Of a stretch of 15,845 bases of DNA, positions 6,482 to 12,628 are shown in pieces (position 1 is the first letter of the stretch; each line of letters starts with the position of its first letter). The stretch is from Actinomycetes bacterium (GTDB taxonomy: Bacteria > Actinomycetota > Acidimicrobiia > Acidimicrobiales > RAAP-2): the NCBI GenBank assembly GCA_021800645.1, contig JAJYYT010000009.1, positions 1 through 15,845 of the forward strand. Direction: 5' to 3'. Below the pieces are notes generated by a model. It saw only the letters and a list, made by a program, of their open reading frames with translations, was not told the origin of the DNA and did no database searches. The translations under genes and the position numbers were made by a program.

Positions 6482-7935
6482 GCGGCCAGACCCGCCGTGC
6501 CAGCGAGACCCGCCGTGCCAGCGAGACCCGCCGTGCCAGCGAGACCCGCCGTGCCAGCGAGACCCGCCGTGCCAGCCAGACCCGCCGGGTGCGCCGGCAG
6601 CTCGATCCGGGCGGCGGCTCCGCCACCGACCCGATTGCCTACGCGTGCGCTCCCTCCGTGGGCCGTCGCGATCGCCTCGACGATAGCGAGGCCCAGCCCC
6701 GCGCCGCCTTCCGCCCGGGTCCGGTCGCCGGTCGGGCGGCTGAACCGCTCCAACGCGTGCGGCAGGTACTCGTCGGGGAACCCCGGACCGCGGTCGAGCA
6801 CGTCGACCGTCAGCATCGCCGTGTCGGCCGAGGCACGCAGCTCGATCTCGGTGCCCCTTGGCGCGAAGCGGAGGGCGTTGTCGAGGAGGTTGTCCACCGC
6901 CTGGCGCAGCCGTTGCGGGTCGGCCTCGGCCCAGAGGACGTCGGGAGAAGAAACTGCAAGTCGGACACCGGCTACGTGGGCCCGGTGTCGGTTGACGCGT
7001 GCCACTTGACGGAGCATCGCCGCGACGTCGAGACGTTCGGGTCTGACGACGACGCCCGCGGTGTCGCTGCGGGCGAGGAGGAGAAGGTCCTCTACGAGCA
7101 TGGTGAGCCTCGTCACCTCCTCGGCGGCGCTGGCGACCGCTTCGGCGAGCTGCTCCTTGGTGCGGCCGGGCTTCCCGGCGAGCTCCAGCTCCCCACGCAC
7201 GACGGCGAGGGGAGAGCGCAGCTCGTGGCTCGCGTCCGCGACGAAGGTCCGCTGGCGCTCGAGCGATCCGTGCAGTCTCTCGAGAAGAGAGTTCATCGTC
7301 CGGGCAAGCGTCGCCAGCTCGTCACGCGTGGTGGGGACGTTGATTCCCGCCGCCTCGCCGGTCGCCGACAACGCCTGCACCTGCCGCCGCATGCGCTCGA
7401 CCGGTGCGAGCGCCCAGCGGGCGAGAAGGTAGGCGCCGGCCACCCCGACCACCAGCACGGCCGCTCCACCGAGCGCCACCCCGAGCTCGATCGTCCCGAC
7501 GCTCTTGTCGTAGGACTCGAGCGAGACGGCCGCGACGGCGACCGATCCCCGATGCCCGGCGTAGGGCTCGGCGACGACCCTCGTGGGCTCCCCGTCGACG
7601 ACCCTGGTCAGGGCCACTCGTCCCGAGGACGCCGTCCGCAGCGTGGTTGCGCTCACGAGCGGCGCGCTGCCCGCGTCGGGGCCCGCTGCGACGAGCCGTC
7701 CGGACTCCCCCCAGACCTGCAGGAGGTATTGACCGGGGAGCTGGACGTCCGGCGCGCTGCGGTCTTCGCCCGCGGTGACGTAGCGGCCGGCGATCCCCGC
7801 TGCCGTGGCGAGCTGCGCGTCGATCGAGCGAAGCATCGACGACGAAAGGGCGGCGACGAACAGCCAGCCGCCGAAGGCGACGAGCACCGCCGCAACCGCG
7901 CCAAAGGCGAGGGCGAGGCGGATCCGGATCGGCAC
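6475..7935 (-). CDS. Sensor histidine kinase (two TM, HAMP, HisKA, HATPase)
   Basis: Membrane sensor kinase of 486 residues. Domains: TM1 (about 7-30), extracytoplasmic sensor loop (about 31-148), TM2 (about 150-172), HAMP (about 173-225), HisKA with phospho-acceptor His237 in FVADASHELRSPLAVV, and HATPase_c with N box QAVDNLLDNALRFAP, G1 DRGPGFPDEYL and G2 GGAGLGLAIVEAIA. The C-terminus is an AGLAGT tandem-repeat tail not seen in typical kinases. The start is GTG 7935, one nucleotide after the response regulator stop. A longer in-frame ATG at 8016 would overlap the regulator by 80 bp and adds a polar segment, so I reject it. It presumably phosphorylates the adjacent OmpR-type regulator. The small loop gives no clue to the signal; the divergent redox operon hints at redox or metal stress. 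Confidence 0.93.
   Translation of the reverse strand: MPIRIRLALAFGAVAAVLVAFGGWLFVAALSSSMLRSIDAQLATAAGIAGRYVTAGEDRSAPDVQLPGQYLLQVWGESGRLVAAGPDAGSAPLVSATTLRTASSGRVALTRVVDGEPTRVVAEPYAGHRGSVAVAAVSLESYDKSVGTIELGVALGGAAVLVVGVAGAYLLARWALAPVERMRRQVQALSATGEAAGINVPTTRDELATLARTMNSLLERLHGSLERQRTFVADASHELRSPLAVVRGELELAGKPGRTKEQLAEAVASAAEEVTRLTMLVEDLLLLARSDTAGVVVRPERLDVAAMLRQVARVNRHRAHVAGVRLAVSSPDVLWAEADPQRLRQAVDNLLDNALRFAPRGTEIELRASADTAMLTVDVLDRGPGFPDEYLPHALERFSRPTGDRTRAEGGAGLGLAIVEAIATAHGGSARVGNRVGGGAAARIELPAHPAGLAGTAGLAGTAGLAGTAGLAGTAGLAGTAGLAAG
6481..6588 (-). repeat. 18-bp tandem repeat, about 6 copies, at the 3' end of the histidine kinase gene
   Basis: The plus-strand unit GCCAGCGAGACCCGCCGT occurs in four perfect copies (6499-6570) with degenerate copies at both ends. 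On the coding strand it gives AGLAGT repeats, forming a small-residue tail after the ATPase domain. The unit is a multiple of 3, keeping the frame. Confidence 0.93.
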
Positions 7936-7936
7936 G

Positions 7937-8629
7937 TCAGCCCGGCTCCCGCTTCGGCGTCGCGCGGCACAGGCGGTATCCCATGCCGCGCACGGTCTCG
8001 ATGTCATGGCGACCAAACGGCCTGTCGATCTTCTTCCGGAGGTAGGTGACGTACTGGTCCACGACGTTCGAGGTCCCGTCGTAGGCGAAGTCCCAGACGG
8101 CGTCGATCACCTGTGCGCGGGTCAGGACCGCGCCGGGGTGGCGTAGGAAGAGCTCGAGGAGCGCGAGCTCCTTGGGAGAGAGGCTGATCTCGGTACCGCC
8201 CCTCCAGACCTGCTTCGTCGCGGGATCGAGCTCGAGGTCGCCCTCCGAGAGCACGCTCGGACGTGCCCGGTCGTCCCGGCGGACGAGCGCGCGGATCCTC
8301 GCCGCGAGCTCGAGCAGGCTGAACGGCTTCACGAGGTAGTCGTCGGCGCCCACGTCCAGGCCCTTCACCCGATCGTCGACCGCGTCCCGGGCCGTGAGCA
8401 TCAGCAGCGGCGCCCAGACGTCCGCCGCACGCAGGCGCCGGCAGAGCTCGAACCCGTCGATGCCCGGCAGCATCACGTCCAGGACGATGGCCGCGTAAGG
8501 GTTCTCCGTCGCCATCCACAGCCCCTCAGGACCGTCCCGCGCGACGTCGACGGCGTGACCCTCCTCTCCGAGACCGCGTCGCAGGAGCGAAGCCATCTTC
8601 ACCTCGTCCTCGACGACGAGCAGCCGCAC
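7937..8629 (-). CDS. OmpR/PhoB-family response regulator
   Basis: 230 residues. The receiver domain (1-115) has the acidic pocket VVEDE, phospho-acceptor Asp51 in LDVMLPG, Thr79 and Lys101 in LVKPF. The C-terminal winged-helix DNA-binding domain (about 130-222) contains the family hallmarks LSPKELALLELFLRHPG, RAQVIDAVWDF and VDQYVTYLRKKID, ending at ETVRGMGYRL. The start is GTG 8629. TAACGT, a TANNNT -10, ends 7 nt before it, so the mRNA is probably leaderless. The kinase gene follows after 1 nt. TCAT direct repeats overlap the expected -35 region, which suggests autoregulation, and the same motif precedes the divergent redox operon. Confidence 0.95.
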   Translation of the reverse strand: MRLLVVEDEVKMASLLRRGLGEEGHAVDVARDGPEGLWMATENPYAAIVLDVMLPGIDGFELCRRLRAADVWAPLLMLTARDAVDDRVKGLDVGADDYLVKPFSLLELAARIRALVRRDDRARPSVLSEGDLELDPATKQVWRGGTEISLSPKELALLELFLRHPGAVLTRAQVIDAVWDFAYDGTSNVVDQYVTYLRKKIDRPFGRHDIETVRGMGYRLCRATPKREPG

Positions 8630-8636
8630 CCTTGAG

Positions 8637-8667
8637 ACGTTACGGGCGCTTCATGAAAAGACGATGA
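8637..8667 (-). promoter_or_regulatory. Response regulator promoter with TCAT-N7-TCAT direct repeat
   Basis: On the minus strand TCATCGTC starts at 8667 and TCATGA at 8656, so the TCAT cores are 11 bp apart. They are followed after 10 nt by TAACGT (8642-8637, a -10) and then GTG 8629. The 11-bp direct-repeat spacing is that used by OmpR-family dimers, and the position over the -35 suits an activator or autoregulator. The same two half-sites occur in the divergent promoter. Confidence 0.5.
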
Positions 8668-8719
8668 GAAAGTGACGCTGCGCCGACGCGGCATCTGCGA
8701 GCACTGCCACGCGCGGCGC

Positions 8720-8759
8720 CACATGCGGGCGGCTCGTGTCACATAAGGGCGGCTCACAT
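8720..8759. repeat. Two 20-bp direct repeats in the divergent intergenic region
   Basis: CACATGCGGGCGGCTC (8720-8735) and CACATAAGGGCGGCTC (8740-8755) lie exactly 20 bp (about two helical turns) apart, and a third CACAT begins at 8755. They sit midway between the response regulator and redox operon starts, just upstream of the TCAT site of the operon. They may bind a second regulator or extra regulator dimers; no known box is recognised. Confidence 0.5.
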
Positions 8760-8766
8760 GTCGCGC

Positions 8767-8798
8767 TCATGACGGTCTCATCGTCGGTCCTTCAGAGT
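8767..8798 (+). promoter_or_regulatory. Redox-operon promoter with TCAT-N7-TCAT direct repeat
   Basis: TCATGA starts at 8767 and TCATCGTC at 8778, giving an 11-bp direct repeat made of the same two half-sites as the response regulator promoter but in the opposite order. A weak -10-like CAGAGT (8793-8798) follows 11 nt later, similar to the 10-nt spacing in the regulator promoter. A poor -10 would suit activation by the regulator. The predicted leader to ATG 8854 is about 50 nt. Confidence 0.45.
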
Positions 8799-8853
8799 TG
8801 CCACACGTGATGTGCAGCGGTGCGCTCGGCACCGACGGACCCGAGGAGGAGCG

Positions 8854-9345
8854 ATGGGGCTCGACCAGCAGCCGCAAAGGACCCGCTTGCCGAGAGGCGA
8901 CGGCGCCCCGGAACCTCCGCCGGACATGGGCGGGGTGGGTCGGAACGGGCGAGACGTTGCGGCCCGGCGACGTGAACGGGGGCTGCGAGGCGTGCGGCAC
9001 CTCTCGAATTGGACGCTCGCCGCGCTGCTCGTCGGAGTGGGTGCGGCGAGCGCCGCGATCGCCAGGGCGACGCAGCCCGCGGCGGCGCCGGCCGCCTTCT
9101 CGGCGGGGACGGCGGTCAGCGGTGAAGGAGACGGCGCGATCGCTGCCACCGGCACGGGCACGGGAACGGGGGCGGGCGCGGGCGGCGGCATCAGCCGAAG
9201 CGGCGCACCGAGCGCCGGCTCACCCGTCGCACTGACCACCCCCTCGGGAGTCGTGATCGCGGGGTCCTCGGCAGGCGGGACGACGACCAGGCCGACTGGA
9301 ACACCGGCCACGGGGCGCAGCGTCACATACCAGAGCGACACATGA
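8854..9345 (+). CDS. Small single-pass membrane protein heading the redox operon; possible flavinylation motif
   Basis: 163 residues. The N-terminus is Arg/Pro-rich and predicted cytoplasmic, ending in RRRERGLRGVRHL. One TM helix follows (about 51-72, SNWTLAALLVGVGAASAAIA). The exported region (about 73-163) is Ala/Gly/Thr-rich with low-complexity TG/AG repeats and no recognisable fold. Residues 93-99 are DGAIAAT, which keeps the D, A and T that I recall as fixed in the ApbE flavinylation consensus (Dgx[s/t]gAT). This is suggestive only, because the usual FMN-binding domain is missing. The start at 8854 is chosen because GAGGAGGAG (8843-8851) precedes it; an upstream ATG at 8812 has no ribosome binding site. 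The stop overlaps apbE by 4 bp (ATGA). Small proteins of this kind next to apbE and ferric-reductase-like genes are, from memory, common in actinobacteria; function unknown. Confidence 0.75.
   Translation: MGLDQQPQRTRLPRGDGAPEPPPDMGGVGRNGRDVAARRRERGLRGVRHLSNWTLAALLVGVGAASAAIARATQPAAAPAAFSAGTAVSGEGDGAIAATGTGTGTGAGAGGGISRSGAPSAGSPVALTTPSGVVIAGSSAGGTTTRPTGTPATGRSVTYQSDT
9151..9186 (+). repeat. 6-bp low-complexity repeat encoding TG/AG
   Basis: About six degenerate copies of GGCACG encode alternating Gly with Thr or Ala in the exported part of the small membrane protein. It lies directly after the DGAIAAT motif and would form a flexible linker. Confidence 0.7.
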
Positions 9346-10418
9346 CCTCGCAGCTCCGAGGTGACCGGCTCCGCCCCGCGGAGATCGCCTCTGCGACGTG
9401 GCGCGTGTCCTTCGTGCCTGCGACCACGGCGCCGCCGTCGACGGCGCGTGTCGCCGTGTGCGAGCGCGCCGCGCTCGGTACGAGTGCTCGGCTCGCCATC
9501 TGGCCGGCAGGCGCCCAGGACGCGGCATGCGCGGCGGTCGATCGCATCCTCGACGAGCTGGACCGTCAGGTGAGCCGGTTCAGGGCGGACTCCGAGCTCG
9601 AGCGCGCCCACGCTGCCCAAGGCCTCCCCTCGCTACTCTCCCAAGGTGCCGCCGACGCCGTGACGGTCGCGTTGGCGGCTGCCTGTGTGAGCGGCGGGCG
9701 GGTCGACCCGACCGTCGGCGCGGCGCTCTGCGATCTCGGTTACGACCGGGACTTCTCCGCGATCGACCCGAGGCGGCCACCTCGGGACCCAAGGCCGGCA
9801 CCCGGATGGCGATCGGTTCGGCTCCACGGCCGCGTCCTTCGGACCGCCCCTGGAGTCCGGCTCGATCTCGGTGCGACGGCGAAGGGCCTCGGTGCGGACC
9901 GCGCGGCCTTGGCGGCGCTCGGAGCGCTCGATGGACGCGGCGGGGTGCTGGTGAGCCTCGGCGGAGACATCGCGGTGGCCGGACCTCCTCTGGGGTCGGG
10001 ATGGCCCGTCGGGGTCAGCGAGGACCCCGGTGCCGACCTCGACGCCGCAGCGCAGGTCGTGCAGATTCGCCGAGGCGGCCTCGCGACGTCGTCGGTGCTC
10101 CACCGGCGCTGGCGGAGCGGAGGCACCGCCTCGCACCACATCGTCGACCCTACGACCGGACAACCGGTGAGCGGTCCCTGGAGGACGGCGACCGTCGCCG
10201 CGCTGAGCTGCGTCGAAGCGAACACGGCCAGCACGACGGCAATCGTCGCCGGGGACGACGCAGAGGACTGGCTCCGGTCGCACGACCTGGCCGCGCGGCT
10301 CGTGGGCCGTGACGGGCACGTCCAGCTCGTCGGCCGGTGGCCACACGCCATGGGCGGCCAGGTGCCGATCCCGCTCCGATCGATCTTCGAACGCCGCGAC
10401 GAGGCGGCACGGCAATGA
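9342..10418 (+). CDS. apbE: ApbE family FAD:protein FMN transferase
   Basis: 358 residues. ApbE transfers FMN from FAD to a Thr or Ser of a target flavoprotein, needing Mg2+. Visible family motifs are DLGATAKGLGADRAA (starting at residue 175), VLVSLGGDIAVAG, and SHHIVDPTTGQPV (264-276, carrying the conserved His and DP-x-TG). The C-terminal metal-site segment reads EANTASTTAIVAG, with Asn294 where the classical enzymes have Asp; I believe this variant is common in the actinobacterial branch. No signal peptide or lipobox is seen, so it appears cytoplasmic, unlike the periplasmic lipoprotein ApbEs. The start overlaps the preceding gene by 4 bp, and the stop overlaps the next gene by 4 bp (ATGA), which indicates tight translational coupling. 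No obvious FMN_bind (PF04205-type) substrate is encoded in the window. Confidence 0.93.
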   Translation: MTSQLRGDRLRPAEIASATWRVSFVPATTAPPSTARVAVCERAALGTSARLAIWPAGAQDAACAAVDRILDELDRQVSRFRADSELERAHAAQGLPSLLSQGAADAVTVALAAACVSGGRVDPTVGAALCDLGYDRDFSAIDPRRPPRDPRPAPGWRSVRLHGRVLRTAPGVRLDLGATAKGLGADRAALAALGALDGRGGVLVSLGGDIAVAGPPLGSGWPVGVSEDPGADLDAAAQVVQIRRGGLATSSVLHRRWRSGGTASHHIVDPTTGQPVSGPWRTATVAALSCVEANTASTTAIVAGDDAEDWLRSHDLAARLVGRDGHVQLVGRWPHAMGGQVPIPLRSIFERRDEAARQ

Positions 10419-11035
10419 TGGTCGTCGTCTCGGCCGGCGGCTCGCAGCTCTTGTGGTTCGTCTCACGGGCAGCCGGACTGGTCCTGCTCGTGACGCTGAG
10501 CGTCGTCGTGGCGATGGGAGTGGCCACGCGGCTCGGATCGGCGTTGCCGGGCTTGCCCCGCTTCGTGACGGCGGAGCTCCACCGGACGCTCTCGCTGTTC
10601 GCGATCGCCCTCCTGGCACTCCACGTGGCGACGGCCCTTCTCGATCCCTACGTGTCGATCGGCTGGCTGTCCGCCGTGGTGCCGTTCGCCTCCCACTACC
10701 GCGCCGAGGCGATCGGGTTGGGAGCCCTGTCGGTCGACCTCGTCGGCGCCGTGGTCGCGACGAGCGTCCTCCGCCGCCGGCTGGGCTACGGAGCGTGGCG
10801 CGCCATCCACTGGCTCGCGTACCTGTCATGGCCCGTAGCCCTCGTGCACGCGTACCAGTCGGGTCCTGACACCCACCTGTGGTGGGCGGCCGCGCTCGAG
10901 TGGGGATCGGTGGGCATCGCCGCCACCGCGATCGTCGCACGGCTTCTCCAGGTGCTGCGACGCGGTGAGGGCGCGCTGGCCCCGCGTGGCGTCGCGCGTC
11001 TAGGCGGGGAACCGTTGGAAGAGGACACGACATGA
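10415..11035 (+). CDS. Ferric-reductase-like transmembrane cytochrome b
   Basis: 206 residues and about six hydrophobic segments, matching the ferric reductase-like transmembrane domain (NOX/FRE/MsrQ superfamily core). Four His sit in two helices: His56 and His70 (H-x13-H in ELHRTLSLFAIALLALH) and His132 and His145 (H-x12-H in AIHWLAYLSWPVALVH). This fits two stacked b-haems linking the two membrane faces. There is no FAD/NAD(P)H-binding C-terminal domain, so electrons must come from a separate protein; the next two genes are good candidates. Start ATG 10415 overlaps the apbE stop by 4 bp; a second ATG follows immediately at 10418. The stop overlaps the NuoF-like gene by 4 bp (ATGA). Confidence 0.9.
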   Translation: MMVVVSAGGSQLLWFVSRAAGLVLLVTLSVVVAMGVATRLGSALPGLPRFVTAELHRTLSLFAIALLALHVATALLDPYVSIGWLSAVVPFASHYRAEAIGLGALSVDLVGAVVATSVLRRRLGYGAWRAIHWLAYLSWPVALVHAYQSGPDTHLWWAAALEWGSVGIAATAIVARLLQVLRRGEGALAPRGVARLGGEPLEEDTT

Positions 11036-12378
11036 GCACCCGGGACTTCACGGCCGCCCCCGTCCACCACGGACCGGCGGGGCTGGGACCGGCGGGGCTG
11101 GGACCGGCGGGGCTGGGACCGGCGGGGCCCCGAGACGGGCGGCTACCGCGGATCCTTTGGCCCGACGGCACGCCTCCCGACCCCTCGCTGGCCACGCATC
11201 TCCGGCGGCACGGACCTCCCCCGTCCCTCTCGCGCAATCACGAGCTCGAACAGCTCTGGGACGAGGTCCTCCGTGCGGGCGTCCTGGGACGCGGGGGCGC
11301 GGGCTTCCCGCTCTTCTCCAAGCTCAGATCCGTGCCGCGGGCCGGCCGCTCACCGGTCGTCATCGCCAACGGCACCGAAGGGGAGCCCGCCAGCGACAAA
11401 GACAAGGTCCTCCTCCTCCAGTCTCCGCATCTCGTCCTCGACGGGATCGACGTGGCGGCCGCGCTCGTGGGCGCGGCGCGTGCCTTCCTCGTCGCTCCTG
11501 ACGAGGTCCTCCTCTCGCTCGGCCGCGCGCTGGACGAGCGGCACCGTGCAAGCAGCGTCCCGGTCCACCTGGTCCCCGCGGCGCGCGGCTTCGTCGCCGG
11601 CGAAGCCAGCGCTGTCGTGAGCTGGATCGAGCGCGGATCGGCCCTCCCCCGGATGACCCCGCCTCGCCTCGCCCACTCTGGGCTGAGCAAGCGGCCGACC
11701 CTGGTGCACAACGTGGAGACCCTCGCGCACCTGGCCCTCGTCGCCCGCCACGGCGCCGACTGGTACCGGCAGGCAGGCACGCCCGAAGAGCCCGGGTCCA
11801 TGTTGGCGACCCTGTCAGGGGCGTGCACGCACCCCGGGGTCCGCGAGGTCGAGATCGGCAGACCGCTCGTCGAACTTCTCGAGATCGGCGGCACCGATCC
11901 CGATCGCCTGGGTGCGGTGCTCGTCGGGGGGTACTCCGCCGCCTGGGTGCGGGCCCGGGACGTCGCGTCCCTCGCCCTCTCACGGGCGAGCCTTCGGGGT
12001 GTCGGCGCATCTCTCGGCGCGGGCATCGTCGCTGCGCTGCCCCGTGAACGCTGCGGGCTCGTCGAGAGCTCTCGCGTCGTTGACTACCTGGCGGGCGAGT
12101 CAGCCGGACAGTGCGGACCCTGCATCTTCGGGCTCGCCGCCGTCGCAGCCGAGCTCGGCGCTCTCGCACTCCGAGGCCAGGGTGACCCCGGACTCCTTCG
12201 CCGTTGGACCAACCAGCTCGACGGGCGCGGCGCCTGCGCGCACCCCGACGGGGTTGCGCGTTTCGTCCGCAGCACCCTCGAGGTCTTCGGCGCAGAGGTC
12301 GAGAGCCACCTCGCGGGCTGGTGCACGGGCACGTCCGACGTGCCCGTGCTGCCCGTTCCCGGACCCCGAGGACGATGA
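11032..12378 (+). CDS. NuoF-like flavoprotein (NADH dehydrogenase 51-kDa family), stand-alone
   Basis: 448 residues, homologous to the FMN/NADH/[4Fe-4S] subunit of complex I. The FMN/NADH site is seen in LGRGGAGFPLFSKL (85-98) and NGTEGEPASDKDKVLL (113-128). The C-terminal Fe-S segment is ESAGQCGPCIFGL with Cys361 and Cys364, plus Cys402 in GRGACAHPDG. The first Cys of the standard ESCGxCxxC motif is Ala358, so only three of the four N3-cluster ligands are present; I recall the same in related actinobacterial proteins. There are no NuoE or NuoG genes nearby. It is placed in a tight operon after the membrane cytochrome and 3 nt before a ferredoxin, which suggests electron transfer between NAD(P)H, ferredoxin and the membrane haems. 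The N-terminus bears a GLGPA tandem repeat (residues 14-33) outside the conserved domain. Confidence 0.9.
   Translation: MSTRDFTAAPVHHGPAGLGPAGLGPAGLGPAGPRDGRLPRILWPDGTPPDPSLATHLRRHGPPPSLSRNHELEQLWDEVLRAGVLGRGGAGFPLFSKLRSVPRAGRSPVVIANGTEGEPASDKDKVLLLQSPHLVLDGIDVAAALVGAARAFLVAPDEVLLSLGRALDERHRASSVPVHLVPAARGFVAGEASAVVSWIERGSALPRMTPPRLAHSGLSKRPTLVHNVETLAHLALVARHGADWYRQAGTPEEPGSMLATLSGACTHPGVREVEIGRPLVELLEIGGTDPDRLGAVLVGGYSAAWVRARDVASLALSRASLRGVGASLGAGIVAALPRERCGLVESSRVVDYLAGESAGQCGPCIFGLAAVAAELGALALRGQGDPGLLRRWTNQLDGRGACAHPDGVARFVRSTLEVFGAEVESHLAGWCTGTSDVPVLPVPGPRGR
11071..11130 (+). repeat. 15-bp tandem repeat, 4 copies, near the 5' end of the nuoF-like gene
   Basis: GGACCGGCGGGGCTG occurs three times perfectly, and a fourth copy differs only in its last three bases. 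It encodes GPAGL four times at the N-terminus of the NuoF-like protein. Homologous NuoF proteins do not need this segment, so it is a lineage-specific insertion. Confidence 0.95.
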
Positions 12379-12381
12379 CCG

Positions 12382-12573
12382 GTGCGCCTGGTAGTCGACC
12401 CAATCGCCTGCGACGGGCGCGGCCTGTGCGCCGAGGCGTTGCCGGAGCTGTTCACGCTGGACGACTGGGGGTTCCCGATCGTTGTTCGTGACCAGCTCGA
12501 CGAGCGCCTCGAGGAAGAGGCCGCCGAAGTGGCGCGCCTGTGTCCGCGCCTCGCCCTGCGGCTCGTCACATGA
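12382..12573 (+). CDS. Small 3-Cys ferredoxin
   Basis: 63 residues. The cluster motif is C-x5-C (CDGRGLC, Cys10 and Cys16) with a third Cys in LCPRLAL near the C-terminus. This is the pattern of actinobacterial [3Fe-4S] or asymmetric [4Fe-4S] ferredoxins that often serve cytochromes P450. The LPELFTLDDWGFP segment is also typical. The start is GTG 12382, 3 nt after the NuoF-like stop, with GAGG about 9 nt upstream inside that gene. As the last gene of the operon it is the probable soluble electron carrier exchanging with the NuoF-like flavoprotein. Confidence 0.9.
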   Translation: MRLVVDPIACDGRGLCAEALPELFTLDDWGFPIVVRDQLDERLEEEAAEVARLCPRLALRLVT

Positions 12574-12607
12574 CGGGCGGGGCGGCGGGGCGGCGGGCGG
12601 GGAACCG

Positions 12608-12628
12608 CCTGAGCCGCTCCCGCTCAGG
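12608..12628. terminator. Hairpin between convergent ferredoxin and serA genes
   Basis: CCTGAGC (12608-12614) pairs perfectly with GCTCAGG (12622-12628) across a 7-nt loop. It lies 35 bp after the ferredoxin stop and spans the serA stop codon. There is no T-tract on either side, so it would be a non-canonical bidirectional terminator at best. Confidence 0.35.

Noticed and set aside
7936..8016. Longer histidine kinase start at 8016
   Set aside because: It would overlap the response regulator by 80 bp and add a polar segment before TM1; GTG 7935 gives a standard N-terminus 1 nt after the regulator stop.
5971..8049. Long plus-strand open frame (692 codons) opposite the MarR, kinase and regulator genes
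   Set aside because: It is a GC-driven antisense shadow: the translation is Arg-rich with no domain, while the minus strand encodes complete conserved families.
9633..11237. Long minus-strand open frame (534 codons) opposite apbE and the cytochrome gene
   Set aside because: It is an Arg/Pro-rich shadow of three well-supported coupled plus-strand genes.
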